From assembly GCA_029204225.1 (NCBI GenBank), contig CM055100.1, forward strand, positions 31,754,915 to 31,818,914: DNA of 64,000 nt, written 5' to 3'. A program made the position numbers and the translations under genes. The notes below the pieces were generated by a model. It was not told the origin of the DNA. It ran no database searches and worked only from the letters and a program-made list of their open reading frames with translations. This DNA comes from Diphasiastrum complanatum (Eukaryota; Streptophyta; Lycopodiopsida; Lycopodiales; Lycopodiaceae). Of the stretch, positions 12,352 through 23,810 are shown in pieces (within the stretch, counting starts at the first letter, position 1; every line of letters begins with the position of its first letter).

Positions 12352-14959
12352 AATTGAAGGAAGTTATGCTAACATCTGCGTTGTACTTGACTTTGAAAAT
12401 CTATTTGCAATCATCTACGTTTCTACTAGCAGGTAATTCGACAATCATCCATGTCTGGTTCTTGATAAGAGATGAATACTCTTTATCCATAGCTTCTTTC
12501 CAGAGATCTGAATTAGGCTGACTAAGTGCCTCTTGGACAGACGTCGGTTCCTGAACAAGATAAGCTGCAAACTCTTCGATATACCGGTTAGGTGGTCTAC
12601 TGGTTCTTGAAGATCTTTTGGGTAATACATAAAGTTGATTATTTCCATCATACTGTAGTTGCTGATTTGCAACATCATCATCTTCTGATTCGACTTTGAT
12701 TTGTTGTTCGTCAAGAGTAGAGGAGCTAGGACCTTCAATAGGAATAGTCAACTGAGGAACTGGAAAGTTCAAGGCATCAAGAGAATCTGATAGGTCGGCT
12801 ACATGGAAACCTCCCTTTCCTTTGAGGTTTTGAAACTGATCTTCAATGAAGATGACATCCCAGCTAGTGAATATCTTCGACTCGATGGGACCGAACAACT
12901 TGTAGGCTTGATCTGAAGTGGTGTAGCTGATGAAAACACACTTGACGCTCTGGAAGTCGAGCTTCTTCTTGAGATCACGAGGAATTTGCGCAAAAGCAGT
13001 ACATCCAAAAACTCATGAGTTTGATAAAGAAGGTCTAGTACATGTCCAAACTTCGAATGGCATTTTGTTTGAGAGGCCTTTAGTGGAACATTTGTTCTAA
13101 ATATAGGTTGTTGTTGAAACAGCTTAAGCCCAGAAGCACTTTGGAAGTGTCGCATGTGATAACATGCACTTTTCCGACTCAACTAAGGTTCTGTTCTTTC
13201 TCTCAACAAGACCATTTGACTAAGGTGAATAGGAAGTGATGTATTGTTTCTCAATGTCATTGTTAAGGCAATAGTCCTTGAATTTGTTGGAGATGTACTC
13301 TCCTCCGTTTTCTGACCTCAATGCTTTGATTCGTTTGTCAATTTGATTCTCAGCATGCTCTTTGAATTGTCTGAATTTGATGAAAGCATCTAATTTTTGT
13401 TTAATGAAATAAACAACTGTTCTTAGAAAATTCGTCAATAAAGGTAATGAAGTACTTTGCAACTAACAATGAAGGAATTTGCATAGGTCCACATATATCT
13501 GTATGAACAATATCAAACAGACCTTTTGTTGCATGCATATGGTTTGATCTAAACGGAATCCTAGCCTGCTTTCCAAAGATGCAACTATGACAAACAAGGA
13601 GATCGACCTTACTAGAAGGATAGTTGAGATCAAGAACCATGGATTGTCTGGACATGTTCAAAATAGATGCATGATTCACGTGTCCTAAGCAATGAATAAT
13701 AATGCTTTATTGACTAGAATAGAGGTCTTCAATACTTGACTAGACTCAGAATAGCAATGTGCCAATCTATATAAGTAACTCTGCCTCTTGCTGAGTGCAA
13801 GGATCTTATCACTCCTATCTATAATTCTGCATTGATCAGATTCAAATTCTACCTTATGGCCTAAATCTGTAATTCTACTTACTAATAACAGATTTGTAGA
13901 GAGTTTAGGCACATATAAGACCTTTGATAGTAGTTTGAATTGATCATGCTGGAACCGCAATCTTACAATACCTTCAACTTCAATAGTGTGAGTACTATTT
14001 TCACTGATATGAACAAATTTCTTTGTGTTGTAAGGTGTGTAGGAGTTGAAGATCTCACGTTAATTGGTCATATGTTGAGTTGCTCCAGAATTCAGAAACC
14101 ATGAATCATCCAAAAATGTGTTGTAATCTTTGACCATGAATGTGCCTTCGTCCACTTCGACTTGGGGAGATGATGAGATTGTGTTTGCTTGTTGATCAGG
14201 TTGCTTGGATGCGTTCTTTGCTTGGAGAATTCGGCAATCCTTGATCTCATGGTTATTGCGCTTGCAATACATCTTCTTCTTCGATTGTGGATCTGATGAT
14301 TGTGCTTGACTTTGAGTCTGTTTCTGATTCGTTGTAGCCTTCTTGGAGCTTTTCTGCTTCTGTTGCTTTGAGCCTTTGTTGACAAATAGAGCCTGAGAGG
14401 AGGAAGTAGACGAAGTGTCTTGACTTCTTCGATTATCTTCTTGCAGCAATATAGTGATAACTCTAGTAAGACTTAAATCTGAGTGTGTCGATATGATCAT
14501 CACCCAGTTCTCATATGTAGAAGGCAAGCTTGAAAGCAATGTCATAATTGTGTCTTGATCGTCTATGACTGATCCGACAATAGCCATCTATTGCAATAGA
14601 TTCTTAAATTGGTTAATGTGAGTTTGAAGTGAATTACCAACAAACATTTTGAATGTGAAGAATTTCCTTCGTAGATGTAACTTAGTAGTTACGTCCCTCA
14701 CGTCATATAGTGAGTTCAAAATGTCTCAAACATCTTTTGACATTTTAGCTTCAGCTATGTGTCCAATCTGTGTATCTGATATATTATCGTCCTTTGATTT
14801 CCACTTTGAGTCGTCGTCTTCAGGTTTTACATCTGTACCTGTAACAACATCCCATAATTCGCTGGTGATTAGCAAGGCCTTCATCTTAAATTTCCACAAA
14901 TAATAATTAGATCCATTCAGCTTGTTTGTGATATGATCGGCTTTACTTTGAAAATCCAT
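12352..14959 (-). pseudogene. Ty1/copia gag-pol, truncated within reverse transcriptase (family A, copy 1)
   Basis: Read on the - strand from ATG 14,959: gag N-terminus; gag core (14,587 down to about 14,300); a damaged zinc knuckle (Tyr-Cys-Lys-x3-His-x4-Cys, first Cys missing because of a 9-base loss relative to copy 2); protease motif with Asn-Ser-Gly-Ala-Thr replacing Asp-Ser-Gly; pre-integrase block; integrase start with the His-Thr-Asp-Ile-Cys-Gly-Pro motif; Gly-Gly-Glu-Tyr block; integrase C-terminal region; then the first residues of RT (Trp-Lys-Glu-Ala-Met). The sequence stops near 12,352, so almost all RT and RNase H are gone. Several frameshifts. Close to the copy at 46.2-47.9 kb. 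Confidence 0.88.
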
Positions 14960-15133
14960 CTGGAACTTAGTTTGTCAACCGTATTGATGACGCTGAGATG
15001 TGGTAATGCCAACAATAGGAAATCAATTCTCTGACATTGAATGGTCGAAAAGGACTGAAGAGTATGATATCAATTTGATATCGCAAAAGATATCAAGTGT
15101 TAGAGCTTTCACTCTGATAAAGTAGCAAACCTA

Positions 15134-15145
15134 GCTCTGATACCA
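15134..15145 (-). promoter_or_regulatory. Copia primer-binding site
   Basis: Reads TGGTATCAGAGC on the - strand, the standard plant copia primer-binding site for initiator tRNA-Met, immediately inside the LTR end at 15,146. Confidence 0.9.
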
Positions 15146-15685
15146 TGTCGGAAAGTGGTGTGTAAAAGATAGGTCTAGTTCGAAAAGAAACAAATGAAAG
15201 TAATTCGTGTGTCTAGAAAGAAAACTTTTCATGCATGGCGGAATAAACTATCTTCATCTTTCCAATGCATAACTATGCCTATCAATTTCAAACAAGATAA
15301 TACTGATAGAAATCATGTTTGAACTTATAGTAATTAACTTTGAAATCGCCAGTACTACAGTGATTACGTAGCCAAACAATTTAAGCATCGAAAATTATCA
15401 AACAAATAATTAGTCGCAATTGTTCGCGAAGAAATACAGAAACGCATACATTCTGAGTCGAAAGTTAAACGCAACGAAGGATAGTATTGATTTAGTATGA
15501 AAACGTAACTGAAGCAAATGAGTACAATAAGTTGCGGATCGAAGCCACGTACTCTATGCTATTTATGAACGGCTAAAATGAAAGTCTGAATTAAGCACAA
15601 TGTTGATAATCGGTAGCGTAATAGCAATCTATAAAACAACTCTAAGAAGTGAGCTAGAATGCTCAAGAGTGTTCAAGCTCGCAGG

Positions 15686-15721
<36 letters not shown>

Positions 15722-16480
15722 AACTATTCAAATGCTTCTGATAATTCTGAGCTCTGTAGAAATGAACTAAAGCAGCCACATGCGACACTGTCGGGTTTTT
15801 TGCAAAAAAGACGAGAAAACCGAAGGTGCCCTTAAATCTCATTTAGGGTTGTCCCACACTTTTCCGTAGTCATTTCCTTAACATTTGAGGCTCTTTGGAA
15901 AAAGCAAAAAAATGTGACACTGTGACTTTACACGAGATTTCTATCAGACGAAAAATGCGACACTATCGTAAACTCCATGTAATTTTGTAGACTGTGTAAA
16001 AACACTTGTAATTCTGCAAACCGTGTAAACACACGGGAAAATTTGCAGAACTAGATTAAACAATGGATAAAGATTAAAATCGATTAGTCGATTGGTAGAA
16101 GGAGAATAATCCAACAAAAGAGATATCTTCCATAAGAATGAATGAGAGAAGAATGACAGAGATTAATTTCTCCCACACTTGTATGTCTATTTATAGCATC
16201 CTCTTGACCTAGTTGGATCATCTTGCCTAAGCTTATCAACTTATGGAAGTTTCTAGGTACTTGCCAAAAACTTAGACTAACTTGACTAGATTTAATGTAT
16301 CTCTACTAACCAATTAGAGTAGGTCTAAATTTGACCTTATCAACATTTCCAATTGTTAAAATAGTAAGGAAACTATTTCTGCTCCTTATTGACATAAAGA
16401 AATGTATCTCTAAGTTGAAAATTCACTTTGGCCTCCAAATTGCCAAATTAGACAACTTAAGTAGTGGACAATTTTTCACA
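15146..16480 (-). repeat. Copia family A LTR
   Basis: The inner end is TGTCGG (+ strand) at 15,146, next to the primer-binding site. The outer end is placed at TTTTTCACA, 16,480, giving TG..CA ends and about 1.3 kb; the outer boundary is an inference. On the - strand a TATA box (CTATAAATAG) sits at about 16,186-16,196. A (GA)n run at 15,689-15,719 lies inside the LTR. Confidence 0.65.
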
Positions 16481-16613
16481 TGGATCACTTTAGACTAGTC
16501 TTGCGGCATCTGCATGGCTAAATTTTCCATGCAATCACACAAAAAAAATTTCTTTCACAAAATAGAAATGTAAGATTATAAGAAGCTACATCTTGTACTT
16601 TTTCTTTATATCG

Positions 16614-16622
16614 TTAAGTACC

Positions 16623-16714
<92 letters not shown>

Positions 16715-18139
16715 ATTTCATGACTACAAAATGAGCGTCATTCTTTGTGAATACTTTCCTATTGTCCTCGGCCATCAACACATTTTGAAGGTCTTGAAGT
16801 GTAGGCAATTTTTCCATTATGGCATAACTTTGGACAAGGTTAGCAAAATCACTACTTAAGCCATTCAAGACAACTTGCACAAGCTTATGCAAGCTCTTTG
16901 TTCAAATCCTTTACTCTCAAAACAAATTGATGTCCACTCTCATTCTTTCCTTGGAAGCATTGAAGAACTTGATTTTGAGAGAAACCAATCTTGAGATGTT
17001 CTTGGACTCATAGATCTTTTGAAGAGTATCTGAAGCCTCTTGGGCTGAGGTACAAGCTCCAACTTCCTTGAGCAAATCATTTGCAACATTCATCTTAGTA
17101 AAATGGAGTGCAATCTTGCATCTCTTCTTGTATTTAGTTGTCTATTGTTGATGGATTGGCTCATCTTCATCTCCATTCACTGTATCCATCAAATCTTGAT
17201 AAAAAGGATGGATTTCATTCTTAACTTCCAAATTGAATATTTGGAAGAGTTCAATCTATGAGTAGAATCCAAAAAATAAGCACTCATAGATGCCATCTTC
17301 TACAATAAGGAGATAGGTTCAATAAAACAAAATAGATTGTACAAGATTTGATTAAAACCAACTATCTCACTCTCTTATGGACCTGAGAAGAATCACACTT
17401 TGGTTCATCAATAATATCTATGATGATCTTGAGCTCGATCAATCTTCTAGATCCCAACTATATCCAAATTCAGCTCAAATTACTCATAAATTTGATCAAA
17501 ACTAGTCTCTTCCTTTATTCAGATTTTAGAAGAAGGATGAATCAACCTATAGTGAACCAAAAGAACTTTAGAGAACAAAAATGCCTTACAAATAAAGCTC
17601 TCTAAATTTGGGTTTAATCACTTTGACATAATCAATCTCAAATCTATCAAAATCTGAGCCTATTAGGAATGTAATTTTTTGACTAGTTTTGCATTTTAAA
17701 ATAAAAATCATCAAAAGCCTTGTAATGAAAAAGGTGTCTTATAGGACATCAAGAAGACTAATAATGACCTATTAAAGTTCTCAAAATGCTGATTCACTTT
17801 CCTAAAGAGTGGTCAGATTCAATTCCTTAGAAAATCTTTACTAGGAGACTTGTACTCCAAGATGAAAAATCACCGAGACTTTCTAATTTGGTTTAGTTAA
17901 ATGAAAATGACTCTATATTAGTTTCTAAATGAAAGTGACTCAATATTAGATTCTGAAGCTATTATTTAGAAAATAAGGTCTCCTTTGATATATTTTCATC
18001 CGAATGGAACCAAAAATTTAGAAGTACTATCCTTAGATTGGCAACTCGTAGCAAGGGCATACCAATACTACTCAAAATCTAGGATTGAAGCTTGAAAAAA
18101 TCAAATCTAAAACTCACTTTTGATTAAGATCTAATACCA
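16614..18139 (-). mobile_element. Second copia fragment: gag, leader and primer-binding site
   Basis: From ATG 17,296 on the - strand a gag N-terminus is readable (Asn-Ser-x-Lys-Tyr-Ser-x-Trp-Lys-Leu-Arg-Met) but soon hits a stop. A later block (16,892-16,740) gives the gag core with Leu-Asn-Gly-Leu-x3-Phe-x-x-Leu and Leu-x-Ala-Glu-Asp-Asn-Arg. The coding sequence runs into a (GA)n microsatellite at 16,626-16,711, where the element is cut off. A primer-binding-like site with one mismatch is at 18,128-18,139 and a probable LTR starts at 18,140 (TGTATATAC). Confidence 0.7.
16626..16711 (+). repeat. (GA)n microsatellite
   Basis: About 86 bp of uninterrupted GA. It forms the 3' edge of the gag remnant and encodes Ser-Leu on the - strand. 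Confidence 0.92.
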
Positions 18140-19581
18140 TGTATATACATCTCCATCTCGGATTTAAGGTTTAGGGTTACCCTTCAACTTTTCTTGACCT
18201 AAACCAAAATTCAATACCCTAAAATTTTCCATCAACCCTAGCATTGACCTCGAGATCTTGAGATCCACCAACAAGGCAAAACATGCAAAAAATAGTCCTA
18301 CATTCTCTCTACAACGCTAATGTACATTTTGTACTCATTAGAAAAGATGCCAATAGACCTAATGTGAGGAATTCACATGATTAGGCATAGGTCTAAGCAT
18401 CTAGACACTTGTCATGTGCCACATCATCACTTACAAGTGGAATTACAATGAACTAGTCAAGCTACAATTGTGAAATTTCAACACAATGTCTTTGTCAAAT
18501 AACGAAACCTATACTCCATTTTCACAAAAAATTAAAAATTCATGTATATGTATTGAGCACATATAGTCCTTTAAATGTTGTAGCTTGAGTAACCATCTTA
18601 TCTATATTAAATGTAAATATTGGATTCATAATAGAACTGACCCAAGTTAGGTCTCAGATGTAGACAAATGCTAGATAAAAGTAGCTACAGTAAATAATGC
18701 TACTGATATGAAATAACTATGATAAACACATCTATTAGCATAGAGATGTGACAAAGGTAACCTTATTGAATGTGCACCAAGATCGTTGAAATGATGCATC
18801 ATTTTTGTGTTAAACAAACACTATCTAGACACCCCAATTCATCTCATAAATTCATGTGAAAACAAGCTGAAAAGTATTAAGAAACTATAGTGGAAATAAG
18901 CATATACTATGATTGGTTTATCTCGCTGATAGGGTGGCAAATTAGAAATGGGAAAATCAATAGCAATCAATCATTGCTCAAACAGCTCTTAGATTCACAT
19001 TGTATTGAAAGCATGAGAAAAATGTGTCGTAAATTCCTAAAGTGAGATTGCAAACTGTCAATTACCATAGCTCCCTCAGTTAAATGGAAAACTCAATCCA
19101 AAATGAGGACTAAATCTCTGGTGGCACTTCTACTATGTGATTGCATCTAAAATGTTTGTACATTCAACCAATGAATAAAAGTTGCAATTAAGCTTACCAA
19201 AAGTGTTTTCCATAACTTTATAAATTTAAAGGTAGTAGGTGGGTGCTAAAGTTAGTGAGGCACTTGCTCACAGTGGTCAATTGTAGGTAGGTTTGTGGAG
19301 AAACCTATTGTGAGTTTTAGTTAGCTATTTTATGCTTTCCCATTATAATAGGTTGAAAGAGAAACTTGTTGAGGAAGCAACAAAGAAAATTGAAGAGAGA
19401 ACAATTAATCCTATCCATAGGATAGGGTGAATCAATCTCCATCATTGAATATGTAACCTACATAATAAGCAGACCATTTAGAGACATTTGAAAGGTGCTT
19501 TAGAAAAGAAGGTAATAAAAAGATATAATTATAGTACCTTCTGTTTTAGGACTTCAATATTATGTAAATGTTGTGACCTGG
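18140..19581. other. Possible decayed copia LTR, then unassigned
   Basis: The first few hundred bases follow a primer-binding-like site and may be LTR, but no second copy in the window sets its limits. The rest shows no gene. Confidence 0.35.
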
Positions 19582-20061
19582 TGTAAAGACCACTCGGGAA
19601 AACCCCTAAGATGAGGACAGGAGAATACAATTGGAGACATGTAGGAGCAAAACCTCCCAACCAAACCTAGAGCAATTCTAGATCTAGTCCCCCCAGCCAT
19701 GTCATGTGAATTCTAGAGGAGAAGAGAGCAACTGGTAACCTGAACCCAAGTTGTAGACGAGAGAATCCCTACCCCAATATATAGAGAGTAGATTCATGTG
19801 CATGAACACGTGCAATCCCCATGTAGTCCAACTATAAATAGTTCACAGCTCTTCATGCAGTCCTCTTGCCTATATCTGTCACACATACATGCACTACTCC
19901 ATATGTCTCAATTAGAGTGTCTGGGTCCTCTCAAGGTCATTAGTCACAAGCAGGCCTTGACATGAAATTAAATCTTGGCATGACCAATAATCTTGAACAC
20001 CGAAGGGCCGGTCTACCATATTAGGACTATTCCATGTCCTTAGTTGAATATGGTCGCAACA
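19582..20061 (-). repeat. Gypsy LTR (family G1)
   Basis: About 480 bp, with TG (19,582) to CA (20,061) ends. Near-copy of 34,493-34,979 and homologous to 704-943. The polypurine tract lies on the high-coordinate side, so this is a 3' LTR of a - strand element. Confidence 0.85.
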
Positions 20062-20240
20062 CTCTTCCTTCTCTAAATAGGTTTTGTCCTCAAAACATAA
20101 AAGAGAAGACATGAAATTATTCCTTAAGCTTTCAAGTCTTATCTAGGAATCATTATTTTTAGTCTGATCTTTCCATCTGAATAAGTACTCAGAGATGCAA
20201 CAATTCTTCAATTGTTTGCCTAACTCAATAGCATTAGGGG
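20062..20240 (-). pseudogene. Gypsy integrase C-terminal/chromo-like tail and polypurine tract
   Basis: On the - strand the residues preceding the tract read Tyr-Leu-x-Arg-Trp-Lys-Asp-Gln-Thr-Lys-Asn-Asn-Asp-Ser then Arg-Leu-Glu-Ser-Leu, like the chromo-type tail of gypsy integrases (Leu-Val-x-Trp-Lys-Gly). One stop replaces the expected Trp. The same tail is next to the LTR at 34,979. Confidence 0.7.
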
Positions 20241-21468
20241 ATATTAGAACTCAAAATGGGCCCTTTGTCAGGATGCTTTTTTTTTACTTCGCACGCTTTC
20301 AACGCTTAAGTGGCCCAATCCAGGGTGTCCATCTGTGACGAACTATAACAGTGGTTGATAGACGGAAATTTGCTTTTGCCTTTCCCAGCCAAATTTTGGT
20401 GATTTTCAAAAATCTCGTTGGGTAGGAGAAACGATTGTGATTGGACCACAAATATTGCCCGAATACTCTTTTGCTGCCCGTATTTGTACACTCGAGGTTG
20501 ATTTGACGTATATAGTTATAAATTGTAGTTAATTGATCCTTGTAGTTTAGGAACTTCTTGTCATTCTTAGGTATACCTCTCATTCTCTTTGTTCTCATTC
20601 ATACTCAACTTCCATAGAGATATTTTGGACTAATGGCGACATGCATTCGGAGACCAAGAGGAACCATTGATGCGGGCCAGAGCAGTTTGTTTGGTGCGGG
20701 CCATGCGATGTCTTAGTATCGGATCAGCGCGCATGTGTACGGATCAACAGTGAGGCAGTATAAGAGGCACGTGCCGAACCGATAACCCGAGTATGAAGTC
20801 GATAGCTAATCAATGCGCAGGTGAGTATAGGCCATTGTTCGTTGTGTTAATTATTGGATCGAATCCGAGTCTTCATACTTTTCCCATGCTAATCTTTGTT
20901 TTTTGGACGATCACACACTTTGAAATTTTTGTAGATTAGAAGCGGTTGCCTCCACACCAAAGGGAGAATCTAGAATATTCCCTCTAAAAATTAGAATATT
21001 TCATTTTGGTTTCATTTAGTACCAGAGGCCATTCGCAAACCCAGCATCAAATCAGCGCCCGCGTAGAAAGTTAGCAGCCACATAATGTAGGCCAGGCACG
21101 TCGAACCGATATCAGACAAAAAAGTCGAAAACTAGGCGATATCGGAGGGGTGCATGGAAGTCTGAAACAGGAATATCATGATTGGATCGAGCGCACTAAA
21201 CCGATATTGTCAGTTGTAAAAAAAAAATCGATAACTTTTGAAAGACAGCTCGGATTGAGACGATTACAACGCCATTAGAAAGCCCTCGACGAGAGCTTTT
21301 CAACGGCAGCCAACATGACCTAGTTCCGAGCTACAGTTAAAGAGATATTCTTAGTCAAAGTTTTGGGCGGTTAAATAGTCAACGGTCAACCTAATATCGG
21401 ATCGACGTGGTTGACGAGTTTGACCCGGTCAAACCCTAAGGACACACGCCGATCTGATATTCAAATTT

Positions 21469-21508
<40 letters not shown>

Positions 21509-21583
21509 GAAAGAGCTCAACGAGAGCTTCGCAATGGCACCAGAATGACCTAATTTCGAATTACGGTGCAAAAGTTATAGGCA
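20241..21583. other. Non-coding stretch rich in CCGATAT/ATATCGG motifs
   Basis: No gene recognised. From about 20,690 the sequence turns more GC-rich and repeats short motifs such as CCGATAT and its complement (near 20,772, 21,105, 21,140, 21,203, 21,395). A pair of about 70-bp direct repeats lies at 21,279-21,345 and 21,510-21,580. A poly-T run occupies about 21,469-21,507. Confidence 0.6.
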
Positions 21584-21599
21584 GTGACGTGTGAGATGA

Positions 21600-21804
21600 C
21601 ACCTGCACGCGTGTGAAATGACACCTGAACACGTGTCGTGTGTTCATTCGATTGCTCATAAACACGTGTTGCTCTCGCATTCGATCGTACAAATCCCACA
21701 CGTGTAATGTGACAGGGTGACATGTGTCGCTCGCTCATTTGTCCGTACAACTCCCACACGTGTGACAGGACGTTCTTTCGCACGTGCGAACCCCGATATA
21801 AAAT
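21600..21804 (+). promoter_or_regulatory. CACGTG (G-box) array plus TATA box, copy 1
   Basis: Five CACGTG palindromes and several ACGTGT variants occur within about 200 bp, followed by TATAAAAT at 21,797-21,804, some 306 bp upstream of the ATG at 22,110. The same arrangement is kept in copy 2. G-boxes bind plant bZIP and bHLH factors. Regulation is inferred only from the motifs. Confidence 0.6.
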
Positions 21805-22109
21805 CACAAATTTCGATGAATTTTTTTCACTTTTTTTTTCGCTCCGCATATCGCATTTGTGCGCACCCTTCACAATCAAAATTCCTCCTACTGCCTTCCA
21901 TGCGCACAGGTCCGATACGTCTGCCTACGTGTCACCCCATATCGCACTTGTGTGTCTTTCCTCAAATCTAATCGTTCTCTCTGATATTTGGCTCGCATAG
22001 GTCCGATATACCGTACATTCTGTCCGTACATAGCGGTCCTCTGCGAGTTCTTTATCATCCCTTCCTTCTCATCCTAACCTTCATGCACAAGTCCGCTATC
22101 ACATAGTTC

Positions 22110-23810
22110 ATGCCCATAAATAGGAGAAAGCAGACAAGGAGAGACTTCTTTTCTCCTGGCTCATCCTCATCTCCTGCAGTTGCCATCACACCACCTGCTA
22201 GACCTAGAATGCGCAACCGTAGCAGGTGGCTCTCTGAGATACGCAAGTATCAGAGGTCAACAGCTCTGTTGATCCCAAGAGCTCCATTCTACCATGCTGT
22301 CTGAGACATAACAAAAAATGATCTCGAACAGCACGTTAGATTCACACCGGGAGCTCTTCAGTGCCTTCAGGAGGCTGCTGAAGACTATATTAGCCTTTTT
22401 TTTTAGGATTCTTTTTTCCTTGCCATCCATACCAAGAGGGTTACCATAATGCCCAAGGATTTTCAGCTTATGATGAGAATGAGGGATAGGTACTATAGGT
22501 TAAATGTATCTCAGCCTGCTGCTCCTAGACCAACTCCTGTAGATAGGACTCATCTTTCTACGAAGTGTCCTAGGAAGCAGACAGCCCCCAAGCGTGCTCC
22601 TAAGAAAGTGAAGCCTATCCCAGAATCCATTGTAGATAATGTTGTTGTTGCTAATGCTGTAAATATAGCTACCTCTGTTTTGAATACTCCTATAATTGTT
22701 GTAGATACTACACATCCACCTCCTCCTCCTCCTCCCAATTTCTACACATATATAGATTCGAATGATTATCTTAAATTTGAGAAAGACATATCGAATGCTA
22801 TAGATACAATTGGTACTCCTTTTTGTTTTAGACTAGAATAACTTGATTTTAGTATTAATTTTAGAGTTCTAGATTGCCTGGATCTCAAAGACAGACGGGC
22901 TTCTATCAGTGATCCTGTGATAGAGTCCGGGCTGACACTCTTGCAATTTGACATTGCAAGAGATTCATCAAACGAGTTGCTGGTGCTGAGTAACTTTCTG
23001 CTCCAAGCCTTCAAGGAGAATAATGACACATTGTCACAGTGTCTGACAAGTGGATTCACACCAGCAACAAAGTATCTGGTCATTCCTTATCATACCAAGT
23101 AAGATATATTAAGTGCTTCTTCATGTTTTATGCATTAACATTGACATTTTCAATTTAAATAGTTCTCAGAATTGCCGCTAAAGTACTTTCAATCTTATTT
23201 TGCAGTGACCACTGGAGTTTAAATCTGATCTCTATTAAGAGATCTGTAAATAATATTATTAAATGTTCTTGTGTCAAGATGAATTCGGCAAGAAATGCGC
23301 ATAAGGATGTAGATATATTCATTCCATATCTAAGTAAATATATTCCTACAAACGTTCCCCATTCCGTGGACTGGCAGATCGTCAGCTTGGAGGTAAACTC
23401 TGTCTTTCTTAATAGCATTTTGAAATCAGTATTCTAATGAAATATTTTCAATCTAATTCATTTTGTTTCATAATTGATTTCTTGTGTGCTGAATTATTTT
23501 GCAGTCACCCCAGCAAAATGATTCATTCAGCTGTGGGTGGTACACATTGTACAATGCCAAGTTGTTTTTTGAGTGGTTCATCCTTCAACAAGATGTTGAT
23601 ATTTCTAAGGTAATAAATTCTATTTATTCCTATTTTGGAATCATGATTAGTTTTCTATTCTGGTGATGTTATTGGCCATTACTAATATATGAATATTCTA
23701 TTTTGCAGTTTACACTTCTTGAGTATACATCAAACCAGGTGTACAGATTTAGACAAGAAATTATCCTGAGTATACTGGCTAGGGCAAGGCCTTCAGCCTC
23801 CCATTATTGA
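22110..23810 (+). pseudogene. CENH3-like histone H3 frame fused in phase to ULP1-like (C48) protease, copy 1
   Basis: Exons 22,110-23,098, 23,206-23,392, 23,505-23,609 and 23,709-23,810 (GT/AG) give a 460-codon frame with three nonsense codons: TGA 22,302, TAG 22,404, TAA 22,839; no frameshift. Codons 1-40: Arg/Ser/Pro-rich tail. About 41-128: an H3 fold with Glu-Ile-Arg-Lys-Tyr-Gln, Leu-Ile-Pro, Leu-Gln-Glu-Ala-Ala-Glu-Asp-Tyr and Ile-Met-Pro-Lys-Asp-Phe-Gln; loop 1 is one residue longer than in canonical H3, as in CENH3. Next a Pro-rich linker, then a ULP1-type SUMO-protease region with His332 (Asp-His-Trp-Ser-Leu), Pro-Gln-Gln and nucleophile-like Cys402 (Ser-Phe-Ser-Cys-Gly-Trp). The usual catalytic Asp position appears to be Lys. 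The TGA replaces the Arg codon CGA seen in copy 2. The protease exons look well kept. Could be transposon cargo. Confidence 0.72.

Noticed and set aside
20299-20598. 99-codon - strand frame beside the gypsy tail
   Set aside because: No motif, no match to the equivalent position at the 35.1-kb copy, and no splice context.
21550-21879. 109-codon - strand frame opposite the CACGTG array
   Set aside because: It follows repeated CACGTG units, is not preserved as a frame in copy 2 beyond part of its length, and has no domain.
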